Below, one piece after another: positions 43,467 through 51,161 of a DNA stretch of 64,000 bases (the first letter of the stretch is position 1; every line of letters begins with the position of its first letter). This DNA is from Chitinophaga filiformis (lineage in GTDB: Bacteria > Bacteroidota > Bacteroidia > Chitinophagales > Chitinophagaceae), in contig NZ_CP095855.1 of the NCBI RefSeq assembly GCF_023100805.1, positions 6,985,001 through 7,049,000 on the forward strand. Reading direction: 5' to 3'. The translations under genes were made by a program, and so were the position numbers. The notes below the pieces were generated by a model. It worked only from the letters and a program-made list of their open reading frames with translations. It was not told where the DNA came from and made no database searches.

Positions 43467-44390
43467 ATGCATGTCATTCTTGGAGCTTCAGGACAAGTTG
43501 GTTCTGCTATTGTTACCCAGCTTATAGAAAAAGGGGAATCGGTCAAAGGCGTTGTCAGAGATGAAAAGAAAGCCGGTAAACTGGAAAAAACAGGCGCCGC
43601 TGTTGCGGTTGCCGACGTCAGTGATCTACCCGCACTGGTGGCTGCATTCCAGGATGGCAGCACGCTCTTTGCACTCACACCCGAAAGCGGTCACGAGCGA
43701 AATGTGATCGGCGAGACAAAAGATATTCTCGAAAACTACAGGAAAGCCTTAGCCAGTTCGCCTATTAAAAAAGTAGTAGGCCTTTCTTCCATTGGCGCAC
43801 AGTACGAAACAGGAACGGGGAACCTGGTGATGTCTTATCTGCTGGAACATGCATTTACGGGTATGCCGCTGAAACAGCTCTTCGTACGTCCGGCCTATTA
43901 TTTCAGCAACTGGATGATGTATCTGGGTACTGTGATAGACAATGGTACATTGCCTACTTTTTTTCCGCCGGAGCTGTCTATTCCAATGGTGTCGCCAGAG
44001 GAAGTAGCGACTTTTGTAGCAAATGTGATACAGAAAGAGGAAGAAGATGGAAAAATATTTGAGCTGACTGGTCCTGCTGCTTATAGTAGTAACGATGTGG
44101 CCAAAGCCTTTTCTGATGCGCTGGGCAAGGAAGTAAAAGCAGTGCAGATCCCTAAAGAGCAGTGGGAAAGCACATTACGTGAAATAGGATTTTCGCCGGA
44201 CGCCATCAGGAACTTTATAGAAATGACGGATGCTGTGATATCAGGAAAGGCTATGCCTGAAAAGAAAAATACCGTGCAGGTAAAACTGAAAACTACCCTG
44301 AAGGATTACATTCAGCAGCATGTACCTGCGGAGGAATCTACTACCACCAAAAGCAAGGCTAAAAGCAAGAGAACGAAGAGCAAAGTTTAA
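43467..44390 (+). CDS. NmrA-type NAD(P)-binding protein
   Basis: A 307-residue atypical short-chain dehydrogenase. The N-terminal Rossmann motif is VILGASGQVGSAIVTQL, followed by GVVRDEKKAGKLEKTGAAV. It lacks the usual catalytic YxxxK, as is common in the NmrA group, which acts as redox sensors or reductases. The C-terminus has a Lys/Ser/Thr-rich tail (TTKSKAKSKRTKSKV), unusual for the family, that could bind nucleic acid or a membrane. A related gene is at 50189. It ends in a bidirectional hairpin. Confidence 0.88.
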   Translation: MHVILGASGQVGSAIVTQLIEKGESVKGVVRDEKKAGKLEKTGAAVAVADVSDLPALVAAFQDGSTLFALTPESGHERNVIGETKDILENYRKALASSPIKKVVGLSSIGAQYETGTGNLVMSYLLEHAFTGMPLKQLFVRPAYYFSNWMMYLGTVIDNGTLPTFFPPELSIPMVSPEEVATFVANVIQKEEEDGKIFELTGPAAYSSNDVAKAFSDALGKEVKAVQIPKEQWESTLREIGFSPDAIRNFIEMTDAVISGKAMPEKKNTVQVKLKTTLKDYIQQHVPAEESTTTKSKAKSKRTKSKV

Positions 44391-44398
44391 CCTGATAA

Positions 44399-44444
44399 GG
44401 ACAGGCAAGGGAAAGCATGCATTTCCGCTCTCTCTTGCCTGTCC
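44399..44444. terminator. Bidirectional hairpin between convergent genes
   Basis: GGACAGGCAAG at 44399-44409 pairs with CTTGCCTGTCC at 44434-44444, extended inside by GGAAA/TTTCC. It separates the NmrA-type gene and the unknown protein gene. Confidence 0.75.
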
Positions 44445-44453
44445 CTCCAAGGC

Positions 44454-45266
44454 TTATTTCAGCGTAAAACTGCGCTGTTTCGCAATAGCGCTGAAGAGAT
44501 TTGCTTCATCTTCCTTTGCTTCTGCCAGTATTTCTTTCTCAGCAAACAGCGATTTCGTGACGGCAGGCCGTTTCAGGATAACCGTCTGCAGACCGTAGCG
44601 TACATCCAGTGAATAGTCTTCAGAACTGGTATACAGCTGGCCATTCAGATTAACGCCAAAGGCGCCACCCTTGGCTCCGGCTGTGAACTTCGTATATTTA
44701 CGCCGGATGATATATTTCTGTACAAAGCCTATCACGGCATACACGTAACATACAGCAGGATCATCGAGGATGCTTGCTTTGTTGTTGGCCATCCAGGCCT
44801 GTACACCTTTATCCCAGGACCCGCTATCACGGTTCACCAGCCCTGCCGCCTGATCGAATACCATCAGGCTGAAGGAAGATTCTCCTTCAAATTCGGCGGT
44901 CAGGTAATTGAGGAAACTTAACTCCACAGCCAGCTTCTGATCTACCAGGATAGACTGCCGTTTAATTGGCTCCTTTATCTTGGACGTTTCATCGATCTCG
45001 ATACCGGGGATCTTAAATGCCGAGAATTCTATAGATGCATTTTCCGTATTGGCAATGGTAGGGCAATCGGCCTGTGTCTTCCTGATCTCAAGCACTGTTC
45101 CCAGAAGAGCATATGGATTACCAATATAAGCGTCTGCGCCTACGTAAAGCATGTTATTCTGTAAAGCCAGCATTTTCTGTGCTTCCATCACAGATGGGAT
45201 CTTCTTTGATTCAGCAACTTCATTATTCATTGCTTCATTGATGTGCTCTGTGGAATTATTTCCCAT
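44454..45266 (-). CDS. Uncharacterised protein (270 aa)
   Basis: A soluble protein with no signal peptide, predicted beta-rich in its first two-thirds. Features seen are NNMLYVGADAYIGNPYALLG near residue 37, a repeated Lys/Glu linker (DETSKIKEPIKRQ), a central hydrophobic strand (SFSLMVFDQAAGLV) and a C-terminal acidic helix (KEILAEAKEDEANLF). I do not recognise a family. It is monocistronic, convergent with an NmrA-type gene, and 168 nt upstream of its start lies a 51-residue membrane protein gene on the same strand. Function unknown. Confidence 0.65.
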   Translation of the reverse strand: MGNNSTEHINEAMNNEVAESKKIPSVMEAQKMLALQNNMLYVGADAYIGNPYALLGTVLEIRKTQADCPTIANTENASIEFSAFKIPGIEIDETSKIKEPIKRQSILVDQKLAVELSFLNYLTAEFEGESSFSLMVFDQAAGLVNRDSGSWDKGVQAWMANNKASILDDPAVCYVYAVIGFVQKYIIRRKYTKFTAGAKGGAFGVNLNGQLYTSSEDYSLDVRYGLQTVILKRPAVTKSLFAEKEILAEAKEDEANLFSAIAKQRSFTLK

Positions 45267-45434
45267 GATAATTGGTTTAAGTATGTGTCAAAAGGGGGCC
45301 CGCTCAAGGGTACATGTATCTATCGGGGTACAAACTAAAGTACGGCTTTCCCCGGAGAAAACAAGGGGTGCCCCCGGGGCCTGTAACCTGTGCAGAACAA
45401 TTACCCGGCGCTTAAAAGGCCGGAGGGAAAAGCC

Positions 45435-45590
45435 TTAAAGCTTGTCTTTCCTTCGCTGTTGCTCTTCCATTTCATCCTCTACAGGGTCATCTTTCAACAA
45501 GGTCTTCTGGTCCCTGCGGTTCTTTAAAATAAGAAAACCGATGAGTGCAATTGCCAGCAACACGACAATAACAATTGTAGTAACATTCAT
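45435..45590 (-). CDS. Small single-span membrane protein (51 aa)
   Basis: ATG at 45588-45590 on the minus strand opens a 51-residue frame ending at 45435. Residues 3-22 form one hydrophobic helix (TTIVIVVLLAIALIGFLIL), followed by a highly charged cytoplasmic tail (KNRRDQKTLLKDDPVEDEME). The helix-then-charged-tail layout and its clean start support a real gene. No family is recognised; such small membrane proteins often modulate larger complexes. Confidence 0.55.
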   Translation of the reverse strand: MNVTTIVIVVLLAIALIGFLILKNRRDQKTLLKDDPVEDEMEEQQRRKDKL

Positions 45591-45760
45591 GACGAACCAT
45601 TAAATGAGAACAATAGATAGTTTTTACAATATAAGTGTTCCCCGCTATATGCCAAGGTTAAGGTTCTATGAAGGTGCTTATCGTTAAATTCCCTGTCTCC
45701 TAAGTAAAGTTATTATCTATTAAATTAACTTCATAAGATCCCTTCATAAATGCCATTATC

Positions 45761-46249
45761 ATGTATCCATTTGTAGTGACCCTTTATTGTTTGTTGTCCA
45801 CCTCCCTTTATGCACAGCATTCGGCAGACAGTACCCGCATCCATGCAGAGAAAATGAATAAGATCTTCCAGGAAGAGGTCATCCCCTACCTTGAATCCAG
45901 GGATAGTATGCCCGACTGGGCCGTTTTCGGCAGCCGCCTCGTATCACTTTACGGAGATACGGGCGAGGAAGTCCTGCTGATGAGCCAGACCATTTACAGT
46001 ATGCAACGCGATGACTGGGCCAATTTTTCCAGTGCCATTATTCCCTATGCCAGGAAATACGGCAACAACATTCCCGTCAGGCAGCGTCATGCATTCAGTC
46101 AGTATATGAGCAGGAATGCCCAACTGTTATACCAATCGGGGCGCCAGGAAGAGGGTATCCGGTGGCAGATACTGGCATTGCCCCTGGCTGATGAAACAGA
46201 ACATGCCACTATGCTCGATACTATAGAAAGGATGAAAAAGGGAGATTAA
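45761..46249 (+). CDS. Secreted hypothetical protein
   Basis: A 162-residue protein with a short signal peptide (PFVVTLYCLLSTSLYAQ). The rest is predicted all-helical: MNKIFQEEVIPYLESRDSMP, VLLMSQTIYSMQRDDWANFS and YQSGRQEEGIRWQILALPLA resemble TPR-type helical pairs. No catalytic motif is visible. It precedes the small heat-shock protein gene by 171 nt, with no sign of a shared transcript. Function unknown. Confidence 0.65.
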   Translation: MYPFVVTLYCLLSTSLYAQHSADSTRIHAEKMNKIFQEEVIPYLESRDSMPDWAVFGSRLVSLYGDTGEEVLLMSQTIYSMQRDDWANFSSAIIPYARKYGNNIPVRQRHAFSQYMSRNAQLLYQSGRQEEGIRWQILALPLADETEHATMLDTIERMKKGD

Positions 46250-46356
46250 CGATTATCCTGACATTTGTTCCCGGCGAAGAGAAAAAATTTCAGTTCCTCT
46301 GCAAAAAATTCAGTTCAGGGCCCGGTGGCACCTCATTTGAACAGGTTTCGGCGGTA

Positions 46357-46370
46357 AGGTTGGCCAACCT
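46357..46370. promoter_or_regulatory. Perfect 14-bp palindrome upstream of hsp20
   Basis: AGGTTGGCCAACCT is perfectly self-complementary and lies 51 nt before the hsp20 start, upstream of a TATAAT-like sequence. It could be an operator for heat or stress control. No regulator gene adjoins it. Confidence 0.4.
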
Positions 46371-46406
46371 GATCACCAAGGTTTATAATAATTGTTCACT
46401 TAATTA

Positions 46407-46415
46407 AAAGGAGGT
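46407..46415 (+). promoter_or_regulatory. Strong Shine-Dalgarno site for hsp20
   Basis: AAAGGAGGT, 5 nt before the ATG at 46421, is a near-perfect ribosome-binding site. Sites this strong are uncommon in Bacteroidota and suggest high translation of the chaperone. Confidence 0.6.
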
Positions 46416-46420
46416 TTATT

Positions 46421-46870
46421 ATGTCACTCATCAAAAGGAATGGAAACACATTTTCCTCACTCCCTTCGCTGTTCGACGACTTCTTTAGCCGTGAACTCTT
46501 CAACTGGGGAAACAACAATTTCTCAGCAACCAGTACTACAGTTCCATCTGTAAACATCAGGGAAACTGCCGACAACTATGAAGTAGAAGTAGCGGCCCCA
46601 GGTATGGAAAAGAAAGACTTTAAAGTTACACTTGACGATAACCTGCTGACTATTTCATCCAGCAAACAGCAGCAACAGGAAAAGAAAGATGATAATTATA
46701 CCAGGAGGGAATTCAGCTACCAGTCATTCCAGCGTAGTTTTGAACTACCTAAAAATGTGGTAGATGAGGATAAGATCATTGCCCGTTACGAAAACGGTCT
46801 CTTACATCTCACTATTCCAAAACGGGAAGAAGCTAAACAAAAAGCACCCCGTACTATTGAGATAGCATAA
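46421..46870 (+). CDS. Small heat-shock protein (Hsp20/alpha-crystallin)
   Basis: A 149-residue chaperone. The N-terminal arm is SLPSLFDDFFSRELFNWG. The alpha-crystallin domain runs from about residue 43 (TVPSVNIRETADNYEVEVAAP) to the C-terminus, and the ENGLLHLTIPKRE motif is typical of the family. It binds unfolding proteins to prevent aggregation. The gene has a strong ribosome-binding site and an upstream palindrome, and it ends at a terminator (46931-46963). Confidence 0.95.
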   Translation: MSLIKRNGNTFSSLPSLFDDFFSRELFNWGNNNFSATSTTVPSVNIRETADNYEVEVAAPGMEKKDFKVTLDDNLLTISSSKQQQQEKKDDNYTRREFSYQSFQRSFELPKNVVDEDKIIARYENGLLHLTIPKREEAKQKAPRTIEIA

Positions 46871-46930
46871 GTGAGTCAACTATGTTGAGCCTGCTGCAGG
46901 TTCCTACAAAAATCTAATAGCAGCTTATGT

Positions 46931-46963
46931 AAAGCCTTCAGCAAATTATCTGAAGGCTTTTTT
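46931..46963 (+). terminator. Terminator after hsp20
   Basis: AAAGCCTTCAG at 46931-46941 pairs with CTGAAGGCTTT at 46950-46960 with an 8-nt loop and a T-run. The following 46964-47226 shows no gene. Confidence 0.85.
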
Positions 46964-47226
46964 ATTTATCCCTGCTGAGATTAGTCAGATTTGTTTACAA
47001 TCATCGTCATATATACAGATATTCGCATTTCCGTACATTCAGCTGTATCAGTGCGCGGAAACAGCTACCGTTCCCCATGTCGCTAAACAAATCCCTTAAC
47101 TGAATTGTTGAATTTATAATACAGCCGATCGCCCCTTCAACTATGTTAAATGTATTCTTAGGATAGTTCTCTTGTGTCACATCAGGTTTGCTAAAGCTTT
47201 TTACTGTTCAAAAAAACACACATTCA

Positions 47227-47757
47227 ATGAAAGCACTTTTATTCATTCAGGTATTCACACTGTTTATTGGATTATCCGGCATTTGCATTGCCCAGTCAAC
47301 AAATGAGGAAATGGTAAAAGAATGGGAAAGGGCAAAAGCTTATACGAAAGAATATCTCGATGCCATGCCGGAGAAAGATTATGCCCTGAAGCCCAAGCCA
47401 GAAATGCGCTCTTTTGCAGACCAGATGCTGCACATTACAGATGCCAACTATGGCCTGGTAGCGGCAGCTACCGGTGAAAAAAGCCCATATGGTATGGGGG
47501 AATTTGAAAAATCAGGCAACAAGTCAAAGGCTGAAGTGATCAAAGCTGTCATGGAAGGATATGACTTCGTGATCAATGATATTAAAAATCTGCCGGCAGA
47601 TAAACTGAACGAAAAAATCACCTTATTCGGCAAATTCGATATGACGAGGAGAGTTGCATTAGAAAAAGCATTTGAGCATCAAACGCATCATCGTGGACAA
47701 ACTACCGTGTATCTGCGTCTTGCGGGAGTGACACCTCCTGAAGAAAAATTGTTTTGA
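47227..47757 (+). CDS. DinB-family protein with signal peptide
   Basis: From ATG 47227 the product has 176 residues. It begins with a signal peptide (LLFIQVFTLFIGLSGICIAQ) followed by a DinB four-helix bundle. The metal-binding His residues are seen in QMLHITDANY near residue 72 and in the C-terminal FEHQTHHRGQ motif. DinB proteins are metal-dependent and many are thiol transferases; secreted forms occur in Bacteroidota. The upstream in-frame ATG at 47188 precedes no signal sequence and was not chosen. A long-loop hairpin closes the unit. Confidence 0.85.
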   Translation: MKALLFIQVFTLFIGLSGICIAQSTNEEMVKEWERAKAYTKEYLDAMPEKDYALKPKPEMRSFADQMLHITDANYGLVAAATGEKSPYGMGEFEKSGNKSKAEVIKAVMEGYDFVINDIKNLPADKLNEKITLFGKFDMTRRVALEKAFEHQTHHRGQTTVYLRLAGVTPPEEKLF

Positions 47758-47772
47758 ACCATTACTATGGCT

Positions 47773-47846
47773 TTTTTCAGTCCTGCCCACTACTGTAAGT
47801 AATCCACTCAACGATGAACTCAGTCAGGACCGGCAGGACTGAAAAA
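47773..47846 (+). terminator. Long-loop inverted repeat after the DinB gene
   Basis: Perfect 15-bp arms (47773-47787 and 47832-47846) flank a 44-nt loop. It lies between the DinB and HxlR genes and may serve as a terminator. Confidence 0.5.
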
Positions 47847-47916
47847 TATTTATATTGCATAACAAAGACAACGGCAGTAACATGGACTGCAATGCTAATG
47901 ACCCAAATTAAATGTT

Positions 47917-48306
47917 ATGCAGACATACGAAAGAAAGACTCCCGAAGACCTGGACTGTGGTGTCACTGTATTCATGAAAGTACTTGGTGCAAAATGGAAG
48001 CCCTGTATTGTAGATCTTATCAGCAGAGGACACACAAGGCCCAGCGAAATACATAAACAACTTGTTGCTGCGACGCCACGGGTGGTTGACATGCAACTTA
48101 AAGAGCTTGAATATTACGGTATTGTCACAAAGAAAGTACGGAAAGGATTTCCTTTACACGTAGATTATTCCCTTACTGATATGGGCAAAAGCCTTCTTCC
48201 TGTTATTGTATCGATGGATCAATGGGGAGCGGCCTATTCCGGGAAGGTGAAGAAGGTAAGTTCAGGGCCGCAATCGTCTTCCTGCCTGATTTCTGCTACC
48301 GAATAA
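47917..48306 (+). CDS. HxlR-family transcription regulator
   Basis: A 129-residue winged-helix protein of the HxlR family: VLGAKWKPCIVDLISRGHTRP followed by EIHKQLVAATPRVVDMQLKELEY and a HVDYSLTDMGKSLLPVI wing. HxlR regulators are usually redox- or ligand-responsive and often control an adjacent reductase. Here the downstream gene is a DUF2306 membrane protein (66 nt away, same strand), so the pair may be co-transcribed. No cysteine cluster typical of redox members is evident; Cys 14 and the IVDLISR segment have single Cys residues. Confidence 0.88.
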   Translation: MQTYERKTPEDLDCGVTVFMKVLGAKWKPCIVDLISRGHTRPSEIHKQLVAATPRVVDMQLKELEYYGIVTKKVRKGFPLHVDYSLTDMGKSLLPVIVSMDQWGAAYSGKVKKVSSGPQSSSCLISATE

Positions 48307-48372
48307 TTTTTCGGTTATTGATTTCAACAGTTCCCTCATCGAATTTTGTGTTCAATTAATGACCTATTGAAC

Positions 48373-49047
48373 ATGAAAAATTTATCTGCTGCCGCTCCTT
48401 CACGGGGGATAAGCGATGTCCTTAAAGTAATGATCTGGGCTGCCATTGTAGCCACCACCTGGTATTTCATGCATGGTGCTGATCATTTCCTGCAACTTAC
48501 CCCGGAAGCACTTGGTAAATACTTTAAACTGAAATGGGTATTGCTGCTCCATATTACTGCCGGAGGAGGCGCGCTCGTTCTCGGGCCTTTGCAATTCTGG
48601 GAGCGGCTGAGAACCAACAACTGGAAGCTGCACCGCATCATCGGCACCCTTTATCTCCTGGCTATCCTGGCAAGCAGTACCTGTGCAGTGATCCTGGCTT
48701 TCACCACCGCCTATGCCATCAACTGGGCATATGCATTTTCATTACAGGTATGGGTAAGCGTATGGATATCCTCATCGTTCATTGCATGGTGGACCGTGCG
48801 TAAAAGGCAGATCAAACTGCACAAAGAGTGGATGACCAGGAGTTATATTGTGACGCTGGCTTTTGTGATATCGGGGTTGGCAATAAAACTACCTGTTGTA
48901 CAATCGCTTGGGAATTTTGCTGATATTTCCCCTTCCCTTTTCTGGATGGGATGGGCTGTTCCCCTGTATGTGTATGAAGTGATATTATCACTCCGGCAGA
49001 AAAAAGCCGGCCGGGCACAAGCTACAATGAATACACATCAAAAATAA
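48373..49047 (+). CDS. DUF2306 membrane protein
   Basis: From ATG 48373 the product has 224 residues and about five or six hydrophobic segments. It includes LKVMIWAAIVATTWYFMH near residue 17, LKWVLLLHITAGGGALVLGP near 53, and a conserved WKLHRIIGTLYLLAI and IKLHKEWMTRSYIVTLAFV pair of His-containing motifs. The histidines recall heme-binding membrane proteins, and DUF2306 is often annotated that way. It is probably the target or partner of the HxlR regulator just upstream. Confidence 0.82.
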   Translation: MKNLSAAAPSRGISDVLKVMIWAAIVATTWYFMHGADHFLQLTPEALGKYFKLKWVLLLHITAGGGALVLGPLQFWERLRTNNWKLHRIIGTLYLLAILASSTCAVILAFTTAYAINWAYAFSLQVWVSVWISSSFIAWWTVRKRQIKLHKEWMTRSYIVTLAFVISGLAIKLPVVQSLGNFADISPSLFWMGWAVPLYVYEVILSLRQKKAGRAQATMNTHQK

Positions 49048-49093
49048 ATACAAGGGACTCTTACATTGCGGGAAGCCAACACGGTGTCTATAA

Positions 49094-49137
49094 ATGCAAG
49101 AGGGCACATCGAATTTTCGATATGCCCCTTCTTGCAT
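49094..49137. terminator. Bidirectional hairpin terminator
   Basis: ATGCAAG at 49094-49100 pairs with CTTGCAT at 49131-49137, continuing inward through GGGCA and ATCGA blocks. It separates the DUF2306 gene and the convergent Gly/Tyr-rich protein gene. Confidence 0.75.
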
Positions 49138-49153
49138 GAACCAAATTTTAACA

Positions 49154-49537
49154 TTATGATTTGTAGTAGTTCCTTTTCGCTTCAAGGACTGCCTGATCGC
49201 GTTCTCTCCTGAATTCCCTTACCTGTGCACGTCTTTCTTTACCGCTCAGATCTTTATCCAGTTTTACCGATTCGATCTTATCCGCATATTCATTTCTGAT
49301 ATTTGCTATCTGCATATCCAGCTTTGTTGGCTGGTAAGGCACAGCAGCTGTATATGGATACGGGTAGCCGTAATAAAAAGGAGAAAAGTAAGGGTTGTAG
49401 AAGCCGCCGCCTACCACTACGGTTGTTCTCGGGTAGAAGCCACCACCATGAATACCTCTTACGGGGCCATTGGGAACCATTGCTGAAGCGCTTTGAACCG
49501 TTACTGCAAGTAGCAGTATTGCTATTATCTTTTTCAT
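49154..49537 (-). CDS. Secreted Gly/Tyr/Pro-rich protein
   Basis: From ATG 49537 the product has 127 residues. It begins with a signal peptide (KKIIAILLLAVTVQSASA). A glycine- and tyrosine-rich segment follows (GGGFYPRTTVVVGGGFYNPY, FYYGYPYPYTAAVPYQP), then a charged helix (IESVKLDKDLSGKERRAQVR). The layout, with an aromatic-rich stretch and a basic C-terminal helix, is common in small Bacteroidota envelope proteins of unknown role. The inner start is preferred because only it begins a signal peptide. Confidence 0.72.
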   Translation of the reverse strand: MKKIIAILLLAVTVQSASAMVPNGPVRGIHGGGFYPRTTVVVGGGFYNPYFSPFYYGYPYPYTAAVPYQPTKLDMQIANIRNEYADKIESVKLDKDLSGKERRAQVREFRRERDQAVLEAKRNYYKS

Positions 49538-49713
49538 GACCTTTAATTTTTTCTGATTCTTTGACACGGGTTTAATCGAAAAATTTAAAGGGTCGGCTAT
49601 GTTTAGCAAACTCTTAACAGTTCTCTTCCATAGTAAGTTCTATACAGCTTATTGGCCTTACCTCTTTCTGTGAGGTATACCATCATGATACGCCTGCGGG
49701 GCGCTTATTGTTT

Positions 49714-50106
49714 TTATTTAACGGAGGTGTCTGCAGTGGCAGTAAAGCCTGTATATTTTGCATTGTCCCTTATTGCCCATTCAGCCATTGCCATCAATAC
49801 CGGCCCCAGCTCCTCACCGGATGGTGTAAGGCTGTAAACAACATGCGGCGGAACAATATCCTCTGCCTTTCTGTTTATTAAATTGTCCTCCTGCAATTGT
49901 TTCAAGTGCTGTATCAGCATTTTCTCTGTAATGGCAGGAATCAGGCGCTTCAGTTCACCGTAGCGTTTAGGACCGCTAATCAGGTAGTAGAGGATAATTG
50001 GTTTCCAGTGGCCGCCGATCTTGTTCAGAACATAAGTGATGGGACAGGTCATTTCAGCAATGCCTTTATTGTAATTCCTCGTTGAGCTTTCTTTCACTTT
50101 AGTCAT
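49714..50106 (-). CDS. HxlR-family transcription regulator, divergent from an NmrA-type gene
   Basis: A 130-residue HxlR-type winged-helix protein: CPITYVLNKIGGHWKPIILY, then LKRLIPAITEKMLIQHLKQLQEDNLI and a HVVYSLTPSGEELGPVL wing. Cys 20 lies where redox-sensing HxlR members often carry a cysteine. The gene is divergent from the NmrA-type gene at 50189, and its promoter overlaps that of the NmrA gene around a perfect TTTGTACAAA palindrome. It is the likely repressor of both genes. It ends without a clear hairpin. Confidence 0.9.
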   Translation of the reverse strand: MTKVKESSTRNYNKGIAEMTCPITYVLNKIGGHWKPIILYYLISGPKRYGELKRLIPAITEKMLIQHLKQLQEDNLINRKAEDIVPPHVVYSLTPSGEELGPVLMAMAEWAIRDNAKYTGFTATADTSVK

Positions 50107-50130
50107 AGCTACTTACTTTCGGGTAGGTAC

Positions 50131-50161
50131 TTGTAAAAAAGTTTGTACAAAGATAGTTTTG
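50131..50161 (+). promoter_or_regulatory. Bacteroidota promoter for the NmrA-type gene
   Basis: TTG at 50131-50133, a 20-nt spacer and TAGTTTTG at 50154-50161 match the TTG/TAnnTTTG consensus. The start codon is 27 nt further on. The palindrome TTTGTACAAA lies in the spacer. Confidence 0.7.
50142..50151. promoter_or_regulatory. TTTGTACAAA palindrome, probable HxlR operator
   Basis: A perfect 10-bp dyad lying inside the spacer of the plus-strand promoter and overlapping the -7 element of the minus-strand promoter. Its position would let one HxlR dimer control both divergent genes. Confidence 0.55.
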
Positions 50162-50177
50162 CCTCGAACACAAACAA
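50148..50177 (-). promoter_or_regulatory. Bacteroidota promoter for the divergent HxlR gene
   Basis: On the minus strand, TTG (50175-50177), a 19-nt spacer and TATCTTTG (50148-50155) fit the consensus. Its -7 element shares two bases with that of the opposing promoter. Confidence 0.65.
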
Positions 50178-50188
50178 ACATTTATCGT

Positions 50189-51073
50189 ATGAAAATAATA
50201 GTAACAGGCTCACTGGGACATATCAGCAAGCCACTTACAGGGATATTAACAGCCGCAGGCCATGATGTAACCGTCATCAGTAGTGATGCTGGCAAAGTGG
50301 AGGCCATCGGGGCCTTAGGCGCAAAAGCCGCTATTGGTTCAATAGCCGACGTTGCATTCCTGACTAAGACATTCACAGGTGCAGATGCGATTTATACAAT
50401 GGTGCCGCCAAATTTTGGCGCTTCCGATTACCGTCAATATATTGGCGATATGGGCAAAAACTATGCAGCGGCCATCAGGGCATCGGGCGTAGCACGTGTG
50501 GTGAACCTGAGCAGCATTGGCGCTCATCTTGATAAGGGTACAGGACCGATAGCGGGATTACATGATGTGGAAGAGACCTTAAACGCCCTGGATAATGTGG
50601 CTGTTAAACATCTTCGCGCGGGGTTCTTTTATGTCAACTTCTTTACTAATATTGACATGATAAAGAAAAATGGTATCCTTGGCAGTAACTACAGCCAGGA
50701 TGCAAGACTGGTGCTGGTGCATCCCCGGGATATTGCAGCAGCAGCTGCAAGCGACTTACAGGGCTCTTTCAGCGGTAAAAGCTACTATTATGTGATCAGT
50801 GATGATCAAAAGATAGCAGCAATCGTTAAGGCATTGGGTACTGCAATAGGAAAGCCTGATCTGCCATGGGTCGAATTCAGTGATGAAGACAGCCTGGCGG
50901 GTATGACCGGAGCGGGTTTATCGCCCGCTGTTGCAAGCGTTTTTGTAGAAATGGGTACGGCAATAAGGAACGGTATTTTGTGGGAAGATTATGATAAAAA
51001 TAAACCGGCAACTTATGGCAAGACTAAGCTGGGAGATTTTGCGGAGGAATTTGCTGCCGTATATAAGGGCTGA
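50189..51073 (+). CDS. NmrA-type NAD(P)-binding reductase
   Basis: From ATG 50189 the product has 294 residues: the Rossmann motif IIVTGSLGHISKPLTGILTA and the next strand VTVISSDAGKVEAIG. A SIGAHLDKGTGPIAGLH segment follows near residue 111. It belongs to the NmrA/YwnB-like atypical short-chain dehydrogenases, many of which are quinone reductases induced by their divergent HxlR regulator. Here such a regulator gene is divergent with overlapping promoters. The family resembles the product at 43467 but lacks its basic tail. A hairpin follows the stop. Confidence 0.9.
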   Translation: MKIIVTGSLGHISKPLTGILTAAGHDVTVISSDAGKVEAIGALGAKAAIGSIADVAFLTKTFTGADAIYTMVPPNFGASDYRQYIGDMGKNYAAAIRASGVARVVNLSSIGAHLDKGTGPIAGLHDVEETLNALDNVAVKHLRAGFFYVNFFTNIDMIKKNGILGSNYSQDARLVLVHPRDIAAAAASDLQGSFSGKSYYYVISDDQKIAAIVKALGTAIGKPDLPWVEFSDEDSLAGMTGAGLSPAVASVFVEMGTAIRNGILWEDYDKNKPATYGKTKLGDFAEEFAAVYKG

Positions 51074-51090
51074 CGTTATTTACTTCAATA

Positions 51091-51128
51091 GGAACGCCTT
51101 CCAATTTTCTCAACTGAAAGGCGTTTCC
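51091..51128 (+). terminator. Terminator after the NmrA-type gene
   Basis: GGAACGCCTT at 51091-51100 pairs with AAGGCGTTTCC at 51118-51128 (one bulged base), followed by a short T-run. Confidence 0.75.
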
Positions 51129-51161
51129 TTATGTTATATCCTGAAAGACGGATCTGAGTAA

